This document shows, one piece after another, positions 10,927-22,799 of a stretch of 64,000 nucleotides of DNA. The translations under genes were made by a program, and so were the position numbers. The DNA is from Thalassia testudinum (taxonomy: Eukaryota > Streptophyta > Magnoliopsida > Alismatales > Hydrocharitaceae): positions 93,620,001 to 93,684,000 of the forward strand of contig JAZHRO010000063.1 of assembly GCA_037157565.1 (NCBI GenBank), given 5' to 3'. The notes beneath the pieces are model-generated. The model saw only the letters and a list, made by a program, of their open reading frames with translations, ran no database searches and was not told where the DNA came from. Positions within the stretch are counted from its first letter, which is position 1; each line of letters starts with the position of its first letter.

Positions 10927-13654
10927 TGTTGCAGGAGATCTAGATAGGAGTTTAAATGTGTCTTGTTGTAGTAAAATCTCTTAAATAGCTCTCTCAACAA
11001 ATACAATTTATAACTCAAATTCTAAAAGAAGTTCGAGGTTGAACACAAGGAGCAAATATGGAATTCACGTGCTAATCTTCAATTGTATATAAATGAGCAT
11101 AAGAAATCAAGCACAATAATAATATTCAACGAATACTAATCTGTCACATTAAATATTCGATGATATCCAATGTATCTCAAGATAAAAAGAATAGAAAAGC
11201 CGAAAGTGGTGATTCAAATCACCAACTAAGCCCTCTAAGCATGCATCATAATTTAACCAAATAATCCAACAGTAATCAGATGTCTAGCTCTCAAATAAGA
11301 TGACTTAAATGTCACCAACTATAGTGCCTTCAAGATAGCTTTCTTTCATTCTTCTTTTCTGTCCTAACCTTTTCTCTTCTTTCTTTCCTCACTTCTTCAA
11401 AGCCCTTCTTCTCAAGCACAACTCCTCTCTTCTTCTTTTCTCTTCTCTTCAAGTCTTCTTCTTTCATATTCTTTCAAGTCTTCCCCTTCAGCCACTTCCT
11501 CTTCTTCTCTTCAGGGTCATCTCCTTCTCAGCGACTAAGTGTCGTACAAAGTTTGAAGGAGCAAAACCCACCCCTCCCCCACTCACTCTCTCTTTCCTTC
11601 CATTCCTCTCCTCTTCTCTCAAACCCTGACTTAATCGGGTATTCGGGTTGAGCATAGTAACTGGGTCAAGGGCTACCGGCAGTGGGTGGTAGCTAAGGAA
11701 TGTATAGTAGGCGGGTCGGGTCGTGTGCGGGTGAGCGGGGACCTCACCTGCAAGTGTTTTGAGGCGAATAGCCGATATCAAAAAACCAATTTATTCATGG
11801 ACAAATTCCTATCCATGCCCGATGTAGGACTAAACATCCTTCTCCTTCGCATGTGTGCTGCTGTGGTGAAATTCCTTTGAGCTATGGCAGCTATTGAGGT
11901 TGGCACCCCCAATCAAGGACCTGGGAGAGGTCCCTGAATGCGTCTGTGTATCCTGGATGTAGCTGCCACGAAGAACACAATCGGAAGTGCGCGAATGGTG
12001 TCGTAGAAGACGGTGGTGGCGACGGCGGACAGCGAGACCTGAAATCAAGCATACGAGCTCAAAAGCCCTAATTAGAAGGTCTAGGGGCTTCGTCAAAGGA
12101 TGGAAAACGTGGTCGTGTGCTTCATGTGGCATCAGAGTGCGTGTAAGGGTGTGTCGAAGTCGGGAATGGAGGTGTGAAGGTGGGTTGGTCAGTGGGGGCG
12201 ATAGGGTGGAATAGGTTAGGGCTTTTGTTCGTGGTGATGTGGCAGAGGTGTATAGCTTTTTAGGGAGGCGTGAGGTAATGGGAAAGCCTCATCGGAGATG
12301 TAGCCGGAGCAGAGGAAGAAGGTGGCGTGCGATGGCGTCGAGGGATGTTTTTAGGTTTTTAGGGGATAAATAGAACCTAAGGAAGGACTCCTGAAGGAAA
12401 GGAGTCAAGAGGGGACCTAAATTAAGGATGAGAAGGGAAGGGAATCATGCCAACGTGGCTTGCTGGACGCAAGGAAGATGAAGTCTCCTTTGAGGGCAAC
12501 GACAGCTAGGAAAGGGGAAGACGGCCCTCGCTTTGACTGGCGAAGCACGGAGGAAGATGAGGAAGAGGATGGGCAGGCCAATTTGGCCGTTGGCTGCCTG
12601 TAAGATGAAGGGGACAGAGGCCACTGGAGCATGGTCGGAGAAGGGCCGAAGATAAGGAAGAGAGATTTTTGGCCACAAACCTTGCTAAAGAGGTAAGCTT
12701 GTGCACGGGGGTCTGTTATAGGCCATTGGGAAAGTCTCCAAGCTTGGAAACAAGCTTGGAGAGCTCGGATTTCGCAGTATAGGTTTAGGAGTTTTCAAGA
12801 GTTTGCACAAGCTTTTGGACGGTTTGTAAGGTCATGAACAAGCTCAGATGGAAGAGGATCTCGTCAGGAGTCCATCCATTTTTGGGAGAGATCCGCCGCA
12901 GATTTAGGGAGAAAACCTTGATGGAAACCTTCCATGTATGGATGGAAGGTTCTAATGGCAGGAGGGACCTTTGTGAAAAGAAGATGACAAACCTAGGGGC
13001 TCATTTGCAAAGAATTTGAAAGTTAAGGGTATGTGTGTGAGAAAAGAGTCAGACTGGACCAAAATGCAAACTAGGTCAAGATAATCTCAGATTGGATCTA
13101 ACTTTTGGTACAAACCTAATTTGGACCCAAGGAATCTGATGGTGAAGTCAGATTTTGGTTCTGACCAGGTTTGACTGGGTAATTTTCCCAGAAACCCAAA
13201 TTAAGGCAACTATTTGTCTGAAACTCTATTTTAAGTCAAAATGGGTTCCAATGGTCAAAGCAAGCATACCAAACCTTATAGAATATTTTTATATGATTTT
13301 TAGAAGGTTTAAGTGAATTTTATCCTGACCAAAATCTCAGATAATTAAGCGAGTCTATTTTTAGGGTTTCAAATGTCCATTAATACTTGAAACACGCGAA
13401 AACTCGTTTCTGTCTACATGAACCCACTTATTAGACATTATGACCATTTGATCTTTAATAAACCCCTGGAAAACTATGTGATTGTTCTGCTTTTAGGATA
13501 TTATGTTAAAACTACAGATTTACCCCTATTTTAATGTGTTTCTCTCATAAAGGAAATGCAATGAATTACGGTCTACTGGCGATTATGTAGGAGCATTTAT
13601 CAATGGATTTTGACTAATTAAAGCTAGATATGGCAGATGATGATGTTATCATCA
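10927..13654 (-). repeat. Element B 5' LTR
   Basis: This is the 2,728-bp partner of 3,397-6,136, TGTTGCAGG...TTATCATCA on the plus strand. The element start (minus strand, 13,654 downwards) is a perfect inverted repeat TGATGAT-AAC-ATCATCA. The GA-rich transcribed stretch lies at 11,338-11,520 (pyrimidine-rich on plus). It is followed by the TSD CCAGA at 13,655-13,659. Confidence 0.9.
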
Positions 13655-13659
13655 CCAGA

Positions 13660-13982
13660 ACCTCTATAATTTAAGCAGGTCTGAAATTAGGATTTTAGGT
13701 GATGTATTGGTTCTCGAAATGCGTGAAACCCCATTTTTATCAGTGTGGACCCACTTATTAGTCTTTAATGCTCAATTGACCTTCAGTTAACCGCTGACAA
13801 ACCCTATGGTTATTTTGTGTTCATGATATGTTGTTAAAATTATCAAATTAACCCTACTTTCTTGTTCTCTTCTTAAAATAGAATAATGTGGAGTTGTAAC
13901 CCTCAGATAGTTATGTAGAAGCATTTATCTTTCAATGCTGACTAAAAGTGGCCAGTTAGGGCCTATGATAGCATTCCCATCA
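13660..13982 (-). repeat. Element C 3' LTR, second part
   Basis: This continues the LTR interrupted at 3,396. The sequence ACCTCTATAATTTAAGC... to ...GCATTCCCATCA aligns with 31,945-32,265. It is adjacent to the polypurine tract of C at 13,983. Confidence 0.85.
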
Positions 13983-13993
13983 TACCCCCATGC
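13983..13993 (-). promoter_or_regulatory. Element C 3' polypurine tract
   Basis: The minus strand reads GCATGGGGGTA directly before the TGATGGGAATG start of the 3' LTR. Confidence 0.8.
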
Positions 13994-15228
13994 TTAGCTT
14001 TTGCTAGTCCCTTAGCAAAAATCCTATGGATCAAACCAGGTCTCTAGGTCAGATGTAACCGTCAGGATGCCTTACTAAGCTACATCTCTAGAAATCAGAT
14101 CAAAATACTAACAATAGACCTAGAGGTACTCAAGTACCAGCCAAGATCCAGACTTGGCCAGCCTCAGCCTGAGTCTACCGTGATAGTTGCTAAGGCCTGC
14201 AAAAATTGCCCAGAGGTTCGTTGACCCCAGCGGTTAAAGCACCCGTGCTTAGAATGTAGCATGTCTAAGTTCATTCGGAGAGTTTTCTCTCTTTTCTTTT
14301 TATTTTTCCCTAAATCCAGCCTAAAATTGGCCCTAAACACGGTCTGTATCGGATTCATTGTCCTCACCATTAATCCTCAAAGGGTCCCTGGCTTTTTATG
14401 CTTTGGGATGCACCGCCCATGGTAACCTCCAGAACCCTGGCTTCGACACTTCGGGATAATGCCGCCCATGGCGTTCTGTAGCTAAATTCAGGCCCTAGTA
14501 ATCGACATTTCAATATAATCCCGCCCATGGCACTTGAACCAACACAAGGTGCTTGCATGCCCCCGATAGGATATTTAGATATCCTAGGAGACAAGCACCG
14601 AGGAGACTATATGTTATTATGCATCTTCGAGGGAAATTTCCCACCACTCCTTACTGGGAATTCGTCCAATCAACTTGTGTTGTTGAGCCACTCCTAAGCT
14701 TGATCTTCGAGATGGCTTTTTAGAACAAAACACTTTTGGCATGTTTTTCCTTATTAAGCGCATTGAACCAGACTTAGTGTGCAATTTTAGGGTGCTTAGG
14801 TTACCAAGTCCCGTAAATCGAAGGGTAGGCAACGGGGTCGAATAATCCCTAAGCCTTAGGCCTACTACATCAGCCTCACACTTTCCTCAACCTCTTGAAG
14901 ACTAATCCAGATCTCAACCAGTACGTGAATGTTTAAGCCCTAAAATAAGCCCAAGAGGCCTAAGATCGATACTCGTCACTAATCTCCTAAGTTTTAGCCT
15001 TCCAAGTCTGAATTCATCATCCGATCCAGCCTAGAAGTTAGGTACGTTCCATACTAAATTTTAAGGGATTAACTCTTTTTTTTCCTTTTTGTTTGCTCAT
15101 TTTTTTTCCTTTCTTTTCTTTTCTTCTTCTCCTCTTTTCATTTAGCTCGATTCAAATTGACTTCTTTCCTTTGTTTTTTTAAATGAAACTTTTCCATGCA
15201 TTGATTTTCATAATGTTTTGCACTTTAA
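13994..15228 (-). other. Element C noncoding region between two polypurine tracts
   Basis: About 1.2 kb after pol with no gene I can support; related Athila elements can carry an env-like frame here, but none is visible. It contains three copies of CCGCCCATGG at 14,413, 14,462 and 14,521, each preceded by a tcgacA..tt-gataat-like half, and homologous to the triplet in B. Small frames at 14,164-14,832 are not conserved. Confidence 0.6.
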
Positions 15229-15239
15229 TACCCCCATGC
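15229..15239 (-). promoter_or_regulatory. Element C internal polypurine tract
   Basis: The minus strand reads TGCATGGGGGT, a second copy of the tract at 13,983, about 1.25 kb inside the element and downstream of pol. Confidence 0.65.
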
Positions 15240-15589
15240 ATAAGATTTGCAATGTCCTCATTATAAATTAGGTGGGTTCAAGTTCAATTCAGATATTACA
15301 TAAGAACAAGTGGGTGGTGAACTGGTCAAAATAACTATTGCGGACGAATTTTATCTCTAATACAAGTATCAAAGGTGTAGTCGGCCATTCTAATGGATGA
15401 ACCCTAAAGTGCAATATGAATTCAGCAAAGAGATACAACAGAAAGGTTTCGAGTTTTTCAAAGATCACGGATTGCCTCCCGTTAAGCGCTAAGTTGGGTG
15501 CAATGAAGCTTAGGGAGAATGGAGATCAAAAGATACTGCAGCCAAATTCGAGTCGGTGAGTTCAAAGAATGGTTTGAGTCTCTGACCAT

Positions 15590-16600
15590 TCACGATAAAA
15601 GGTTCAAATTCGTGGCTGAGTTCACTGATTCGACCGCTCCATTTCTAGATACTTGTCTCATAAGGAATGGTCCAATCCATTTTGATTTGAGTTTTCCAGG
15701 GAAGAGCTTGAGTTTGGCATCGAAGAGTAATACTTTTTGATCAAGATGGAAGGATTTTCTTGAAATGTGATTGTCATGGAAGGCTTTCACCTGCTCTTTG
15801 TAGATTCGCAAGTTCTCATACGCGTCATTGCGTAGTTCCTTGATTTCGCTAAATTGCAACCGGCGGTGAATTCCAGTACTGCCCAGTAGGCTTTATGCTC
15901 CATTTCTACGGCATGCCTTCCCGTACACAAGTCTGAAGGGAGACATTCCTAGCTAGGTCTTATGGGAGGTCCTATAGGCCCACAAGGATTTCAGAAGGTG
16001 GGTAGACCAATCCTTCCTGTCAGGTCTAACAGTGACCTGAAGGATCTTCTTGATCTCCCGATTCGACAGTTCAGCCAATCCATTAGTTTGGGGGTGATAA
16101 GGAGTCAAGATACGATGCGGCACTCTGTGATTTTTCATCAGGGACTGGAAGTGCACATTAGTGAAATGACACCCACCATTGCTAATGATGGCTTTTGGAA
16201 TCCTAAATCTAGAAAAGATGTTCTCTTGAATAAACTAAAGAACAACTTTATGGTCACTAGTTCTGGTGGGGACAGCTTCGATCCATTTAAAGATGTAATC
16301 AACAGCGAGTAAGATGTATTCAAAGCCATTAGATTCTGGAAAGGGTCTCATAAAATCAATTCCCCATATGTTAAAGATTTCGTACACGATGATCGGATTC
16401 AAGGGCATCATATTGCAAAGGCCCATGTTGCTGAGGGTCTAACAATGGGCACATGCCCTACAATAGGATTGTGCATCTTTGAACATTGTGGACCAAACGA
16501 ATCCACACTAGAGGATCTTCGCTGCGGTTTTACGTCTAGAAAAATGGTCACCGTAAGCCTGGTCATGACAGAATGAGATTACGTTGTTGACCTCATCGTT
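15590..16600 (-). pseudogene. Element C integrase (broken)
   Basis: This is the C-terminal part of pol, needed to insert the cDNA into the genome. On the minus strand the zinc-binding region (AYGDHFSRRKTAAKI, then CRACAHC) is at about 16,570-16,440. The core begins with [14 protein letters not shown] near 16,380, continues with HPQTNGLAELSNREIKKIL near 16,080, and the tail KLKSKWIGPF is at about 15,690. The second catalytic aspartate is replaced: ISNGG (codon at 16,178-16,180) where active enzymes have I/V-S-D-G. Stops and frame changes break the frame. The family assignment to Athila/Tat gypsy is firm; the gene is dead. Confidence 0.85.
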
Positions 16601-16689
16601 AGGAATGCATCTCCGGATCACTTGGTCATTACCGATTTAGAAAAGATACGGATCTTCTCAGACATAATACTTGGAATCGAAAATCAGCT

Positions 16690-17300
16690 TGTCTCACCTG
16701 GAGGCCGCCCAATCTGGTGGGACTTTCCCCATAACCAAGTAGTTCACGATGTCGGCAAACCAAGGAAGTCCATTAATGACCAAGAGATGTTCATTCGGAA
16801 AGTGCTCGGTAATAGGTTCGAACAGGTTAATGACTGAAGAAGGAAGGCGAGACAAATGGTCAGCTACCACATTCTGCTTTCCTCCTTGTCTCAAATTCTA
16901 GATCGAATTCTTGCAATAGCAAGATCCAGCGGATTAATCTCGGCTTTGCGTCCTTCATGAGCAAGTGCCTCACGATAGTGTGATCCAAGTATATGATGAC
17001 ATGGAACCTAGGAGGTATGACCTGAATTTCTCCAGACCAAATACTACAACTAGCAGCTCTTTCTTCATAATAGTGTAATTACATTGAGCCTTATCAATGT
17101 CTTGCTGGCGTAATATATTACCATTGGTTTCCCATCAATTTTTTGACCTAGCATCGCTCCTACTGCGTAGTCAGATGCATCGCACATGATTTCAAAGTGT
17201 TAAGACCAATCAAGAGATTGCAAGATTGGTGCTTGGGTGACTCGGTCACGTAGGATCTCAAATGTGTGAATGCACTCACTAGATATCTCAAAAGGTGTGT
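16690..17300 (-). pseudogene. Element C RNase H (broken)
   Basis: On the minus strand, recognisable RNase H pieces appear in several frames between RT and integrase: KELLVVVFGLEKFRSYL at about 17,080, a D-H-T strand near 16,980, and the linker RRQGGKQNVVADHLSRL-like segment at about 16,890-16,840. The enzyme would remove the RNA strand during reverse transcription. Frameshifts and stops are dense here. Confidence 0.75.
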
Positions 17301-17399
17301 CCTTAGAGAGGAGATTTATCAAGGGACATGCAATCTTAGAGAAATCAGGTATGAATCAACAATAAAATCCAACATGTCCCAAGAATGATCTGATGTCTT

Positions 17400-18565
17400 T
17401 AACCAAGTTAGTCACAGGTAGTTTGGAAATCAGATTCACCTTAGCCTAGTCAACCTAGATACCTCTCTCAGAGATAAGATGTCCAAGAACGATGCCTTTA
17501 GGAACCATGAAGTGGCTCTTTTCCCAAGAGAGAACCAGGTTCACTTCAATGCATCTTTTAAGGATTTGGACCTACTGCAGAAGGCATTCATCAAAAGTTT
17601 CACCAAATATCAAGAAGTCGTCCATGAAGACCTCAAGGTAATTACCTACCATATCACTAGCATGCATCGTTGAAAAGTGGAAAGTGCATTGCATAGCCCG
17701 AATGGCATCCTACGGAACGCATACATATCGTAAGGGCAAGTAAAGGTGATCTTTTCCTTATCCTCTGGATGAATTGCCACATGATTATATCTGGAGTAAC
17801 CATCCAAGAAATAGAAAAATTGATTTCCCGCTAGTTTCTCGAGAATCTGGTCAATGAATGGAAGCAGGAAATGATCTTTCTTTGTGGAGGCATTCAGTTT
17901 TCGATAGTCTATCAGACTCTCCACGAATTCGCAATGCAGATCGAGATGGTTTCACCAGATTCAGTCGTGATAACGGTGAGCCCTGCCTTCTTAGGCACAA
18001 CCTAGATCGGGCTCACACAGCAATTATCAGAGATCGGTGAGATAATACCAACATCTAACCACTTGATGATCTCTTTCTTCATGACCTCCTGTTGATTCGG
18101 GTTGAGTCTTCTCTGCATTTCTCGAGATAGTCGTGAGCCCTCTTTAGTGTAGATACGGTGTGTGCAATAGGAGGGACTGATACCAGTCAGATCATCGAGA
18201 GTCCATCCGATGTCTCTTCGATGCTGCTAGAAAGCAAAAATCAGCTTTGTTTCCTAATTAGATGTGAGTCGAGAATTGATAATCACAGGAAATGTTTGAT
18301 TGGAACCCAAGAATGCATACTTCAGATGATTTGGGAGGGGTTTCAACTCCGTAACTGGGTTATCAGCAGTAGGTGGGGGTTCGGGATGGGCCTTAGAAGA
18401 TAAACTGGGAGCTAAGGGTGAATCTAGATTAGCTTCGAGCTCCTCTATCTGTGGGCCAGAATTTTCTTGGGATTGAGGATCAGAGACAATCGAATCTTCC
18501 TCTACAAGTGAGTCCTCAACCATAGAACTAATGTCACATACTTCCTCAATTACCCTATAGTTCAT
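17400..18565 (-). pseudogene. Element C reverse transcriptase with acidic linker (broken)
   Basis: On the minus strand, 18,565-18,254 is an acidic, proline-rich linker ending in ELKPLPNHLKYAFLGSNQT, the typical lead-in to Athila/Tat RT. RT continues with DYRKLNASTKKDHFLLPFID (about 17,905) and the FRRMPFGLCNA region (about 17,700). The catalytic FMDD at 17,628-17,617 is intact. In-frame stops and a frameshift near 17,640 inactivate it. The plus-strand frame at 17,479-17,673 is its shadow. Confidence 0.85.
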
Positions 18566-18619
18566 TCCTTTCTGGGCCTTGAAGATTTCAATCTTTAATG
18601 TCTAGTTCTCGAATTTCAA

Positions 18620-19220
18620 CTCTATCTAGCCCTCTTCATAGTTAATATTTGCCCTAGCTGTGGCTAAGAATGATCTCCCTGAAATGATAGGTGTGTTCCT
18701 CAAATTTTCAGGAGTTTCCTTGTCTAACACAATGAAGTCCACTGGAAAATAGAAATCACGGATTCGTACAAGAAAATCCTCGAGAATTCCTCTAGGTGAC
18801 TTGATTGATCGATCTGCTAATTGAAAAGTTACCTCAGTCGGTTTGAGTTCAGTTTCCTTGAAATGGTCTAGTAGGGATGTAGGTATCAAGTTTATGGAGG
18901 CTCCTAAATCCAACAATGCTCGATCAAATGCTAGATCACCAAGTTTGCAAGAGATCAAAGGGGTGCCAGGATCTTTTGCTTGTTATGGGAGCTTGCTCAA
19001 TATGATAAAGCTAACTTGCTTAGACAATACGATTGGACTCCCGTCTTTGCTTCTCGGCTTCTGCTTAGGTGTACATAAATCCATCATAAATCTTGTGTAT
19101 GCCGGTATGTGGCAGATCACATCCATCAAGGAGATGTTTATTTGGACTTACTCAAAGAGCTTGACCTGATCTTCCTCAAGTGCCACAGGTTTGGGTTTCC
19201 TCTTTCCTTTAGTCAAGGCC
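18620..19220 (-). pseudogene. Element C aspartic protease (nearly intact)
   Basis: The minus-strand frame 18,958-18,626 has the protease core: RALLDLGASINLIP, with the DLGAS active-site motif used by Athila/Tat elements, then LADRSIKSPRGILEDFLV, PVDFIVLD and GRSFLATARANI. Upstream to about 19,220 are the usual INISLMD...IPAYTRFMMDLCT segments, interrupted by stops. It would cleave the Gag-Pol polyprotein. Confidence 0.85.
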
Positions 19221-19732
19221 TCAAGAAATGGGACCCCTATTGATTCCTCTAGGATTGGTTCAAATATGGATCTAGGATAGGGGTGTCCCGGATAACCAAC
19301 CTAGAGATAAGCTCTGAACTACAAGGCTGGGAGAGGCTTAGAAAAGGTGGATTCTATGTCATCTTGCCACTACGGGTGGTAACAGAATTAAGTCCCACCT
19401 GGTTCTGGTTTGAAGTAGGTAGAAGTGGTGGTTGCTACTGATATCCCGAGTAGGATGTCAAAGCCTCCATCCCATCGAGTGATGAAGCAAAAGGGGCCTA
19501 ATAAATATAGTGAGCTTGGCCCTGATTCGGATTCATAACGTGCCTCTGGTTCGGCACGTTATTAGGATTTGGCAAAGGCTGGGATGGAAGTGCACCAGGC
19601 TGACGAGAATTCGCCATTTGTGCGAGCTAACTTTGAACTTCTGTGATCTCGTCTTTGTGTTGTTTCTACATAGCCGCATTGGTCTTTTGAATGTCAACCA
19701 GGTTTATAGGATAAGAGTCATTTGATCTTCCC

Positions 19733-20816
19733 TTAATGACCCGGATTGATAACTTGGATTGGGCCTAGGCTGAGCAGGCTGGTATGGGCATGGAGCTTGT
19801 GGTTGGGGCTAGAATTGAGATTCGAATTTTGATTATTCCCTGACCACGCAAAGTTGAGATGATTACTCCATCCAGGATTATAGGTGTTTGAGAATAGATC
19901 ATTCTGGATGGCGTGGAGATCCTTACAAGTCTGAGGAACTCCAGAGAAGTTAGAATACGATGGTTCAGAGTTCCCCCAACTAGAGTAAGTAGTTCCGAAG
20001 TTTCCTCTGAAACCAAAATCAGACGGGGGTGGATATGAGCATCCCCTAGTGAGAGTGGTGATAAATGTTATGCACAGCCTCCCTACCGGAGGGCGGTTGC
20101 ACATGCGTGCACTGCTGTGTTGAGGTGGCTCTCTGTAGATGTCGAGTCAATTCATCCACCTGCTTCTCAATAACAAAGACCTTATCCGGGCAATTAGCCA
20201 TCAGATCCAAATCGACGGATGAGAAGAGGCCTTAAGTCTTGTGTGCCCCCTGTGTGTTTGTCAATGCACGAGTAGTCATCCAGTCGAACATACCCATAGA
20301 TACATTGTTTATGGAGTTCTCACACAAATTCTCAAGAATCTCCCTAACGTTATCTTCATGCTGACCCATAATGTTGCCACCATAGGTTGCATTGACAAAG
20401 AGTCTAATATCTTCATGGAGTCCCTGGTAAAAAGACAGGACTTGTTCCCATTTAGAAACTCCGTGATAGGGGCATTTTCACATGAGATCCAGAAAGCGAT
20501 CCCATGCCTCAAGAAGTGGTTCTCTCGGATTTTGTGTGAAGTGCATGATCTGGTGCCTCAAAGCATTTGAATGACCAACCAAGAAAATTTTCTTCAGGAA
20601 TTTAGATTGGAGTTCAACCCAAGTGTTGATCGGATGAGTCAGAGTTTGATACCAGTGGGCAGCCTTATCCATGAGGGAGAAAGATAACATCTTCATGAGT
20701 AAGATATCACGATTCTGCACAGGTGGCTCGAAGGTCTGGGCCAAATGTTTCAATTGCTGGATGTGCTGAAAAGGATCTTCGAAGTTAAGCCCATGAAATT
20801 TATGGATAGCATGAAG
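19733..20816 (-). pseudogene. Element C gag, C-terminal part
   Basis: This is the capsid part of gag, continuing the frame interrupted by element E. The minus strand reads LHAIHKFHGLNFEDPFQHI from 20,816, then AHWYQTLTHPINTWVEL and PREPLLEAWDRF. A frameshift near 20,480 follows, then VNATYGGNIM-like sequence, and finally SNTYNPGWSNHLNFAW at about 19,890, the usual post-capsid segment of Athila gag. I cannot find a convincing CCHC knuckle near 20,090. Confidence 0.8.
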
Positions 20817-20842
20817 CATATTGAACAAGCTCTGATACCACT

Positions 20843-22214
20843 TGATAGGATCTAAAATATATGAAATATATATAGCTATGCGCACAAACACTCAAACAAT
20901 ATTAGCAATAAAAAGATAATTTCCACAATCAATCAAACCACAAAAGGATACAAAATGTATAGTGGCCCCCCCCCTGGGTACTCCACTACCTAAGCCTCCC
21001 AACTTAGGGTTTTTAACCCAATTCTCTCAACCCCAAGAGAATCAATTTACTAAACCGAGGTAATTAACGGGTTATCTCAACCCAAGTACAAAAACGGGTT
21101 TGTTACAACCCAACGAGCAAATGCTCAAGAACAAATGAAATACAAGTGTAAGAAAGAAAACTCTTACAACTAAGTTCCTACGCCTCTCAACAATAATTAA
21201 AATAATATTACGGATTTGAGAGGTTAGGATGGACGCGAATTATGTTGAAGTGCGTGAACAAAACATGTCAATGTGCTTGCAAACCCGTAACACGATTGGA
21301 AAGCAGCAAACACGATTTCTTCTTTTGAATATGTGGTGGAAAATATGAATTATAGCTCTAAGAATTTTCTTCTCTTTTCTCTTGTCTCTTGTGTGCAAAC
21401 AAAGAGTCCTAGGGTCATTTTATAGAGTTTAGGACCTAGGATACTCGTCTACTAGACGTTGGGATTTAATTTCCAATGTTCACATAGCCTAAATAAATTT
21501 TCTAGCCATTCAGAATTGAGTCAACGGCTACCTGGCACCGGTACTAAAGTACCTGTACCGGAACTAGCAGCTCACAACCACCAGTACATGAGTCCTCATA
21601 CCAGTACTCATCATGGGTATCGGTACTTGTGACTCCCAGGTTTGAAATTCCTTGGGCACAATAGCCTACTTGTACCGGTACTCATCATGGGTACCGGTAC
21701 TTGTAAGGTTCAGGCCAGAATTAAGCCTTCAACCTGTGGCCAACATGTATCGGTACTCATGGTTGGTACCGGTACTTGTTGTTCACAGTTTGAGATGAAT
21801 TCTCAAACCTATACCTTGCAAATACCAATACTGATGAACAGTACCGGTACTTACTTACAAGTACTTGTTTTAAGTGTTTTAATCCATTACGTAATTTGAA
21901 AATGATTGCAATATAAATCCTAATTTATCTCTACTTGATTTTACGATCTAAGTTATGATTCTTTGTTAAGAGGCATATACAATCTATAAATATAAAATCT
22001 AAACTAGAGAAACTAAAGGTCGAAGATGATCTTCTTCTCCTCGACTCATCCTTGTCATCCTCCATGACATGATCTTTTTCTTCTCACCATCATGCCTCCA
22101 TCATTTCTTATTTGCCTTACTCCTTCACCTAAATATAAAAAACACTTAATGGCAAACATTAATCCATAATACTTTTGTTAACACCGAAACAAGATATGGA
22201 ATAAGGTTCCAATA
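20843..22214 (-). repeat. Element E 3' LTR
   Basis: TGATAGGATC...GGTTCCAATA on plus; the CA end of the plus strand is mutated to TA. It pairs with 24,120-25,485. Segments compared by eye differ at about one base in twenty. An array of GTACCGGTAC-related palindromes lies at about 21,536-21,860. Confidence 0.9.
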
Positions 22215-22228
22215 ATCTCCCCATTTTT
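22215..22228 (-). promoter_or_regulatory. Element E polypurine tract
   Basis: The minus strand reads AAAAATGGGGAGAT directly before the TATTGGAACC start of the 3' LTR. It follows GTTTTGTCAACACC, the usual copia context. Confidence 0.8.
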
Positions 22229-22799
22229 GGTGTTGACAAAACTATCTTGCAAATAGATAACTATAAGAATAAAAATAATTTTTAACAATGTTATATGAAG
22301 GAAAAAAATTTTTAATTAAATCCTCCCCCTCAATATATGCTCCCCCTAAAAATATTACTATTTGCCATCTATCTTTCTCCTCCTTTTTGTCAATCACAAA
22401 AATATGAAGAAATATCATACCATAAAATTTACCAATAGTAAAATGGAACTTGTGGATACCAAGCATCTCTCGTCCAACATTCTTGGTCTTCATTCAACCT
22501 ATAGAAAGGTTGAAGTGTTCCATTATGTGCCTTGAACACCCATTGACTACTTTGATTTACTCCTACAAAATAAATATCTTTTCTAGGTACCCATTTTCTT
22601 GTGGGTCCTTTAGAGATAGCACCTTTCAAATCCTGAGATTTATAGAACTTTTTAGTGTTAGATCTATAATTCTTGGGATTTTTAGCCTTTTGATACATCC
22701 ATGCATGCCTAGGTGCATGTGATTTAGTATGTGTTTTCTGAAATTTTGATTTTATAGCTTCACAAATTTCATTATTTAACCTAGTTGTTGTTTTGAGAT
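22229..22799 (-). other. Element E remnant between gag and 3' LTR
   Basis: About 570 bp that should hold pol but do not. A short minus-strand frame (22,698-22,429) contains SKGPTRKWVPRKD, typical of the gag-to-protease linker in copia elements. It then runs into sequence with no protease DSG motif. The deletion breakpoint is probably in this stretch. Two further AGGGGGAG tracts occur near 22,320-22,350. Confidence 0.6.

Larger units (their letters stand above)
3397..13654 (-). mobile_element. Element B: non-autonomous Athila-like LTR retrotransposon
   Basis: This is a complete 10.26-kb element inserted in the 3' LTR of C. It has two 2.7-kb LTRs (3,397-6,136 and 10,927-13,654) and a perfect 5-bp TSD CCAGA (3,392-3,396 and 13,655-13,659). 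It also has a PBS next to the right LTR and a polypurine tract next to the left LTR, so it reads on the minus strand. The 4.8-kb body has no gag, protease, RT or integrase. Instead it holds one long degraded acidic reading frame (9,705 to 7,772). Its leader and 3' noncoding region match those of C, so it probably depended on the proteins of a C-like partner. The LTRs differ at roughly one base in ten by eye. Confidence 0.9.

Noticed and set aside
13994..15228. An env-like gene between pol and the 3' LTR of C
   Set aside because: Some Athila relatives have one here, but all frames in this stretch are under 80 codons and show no signal peptide, membrane segment or conservation with B.
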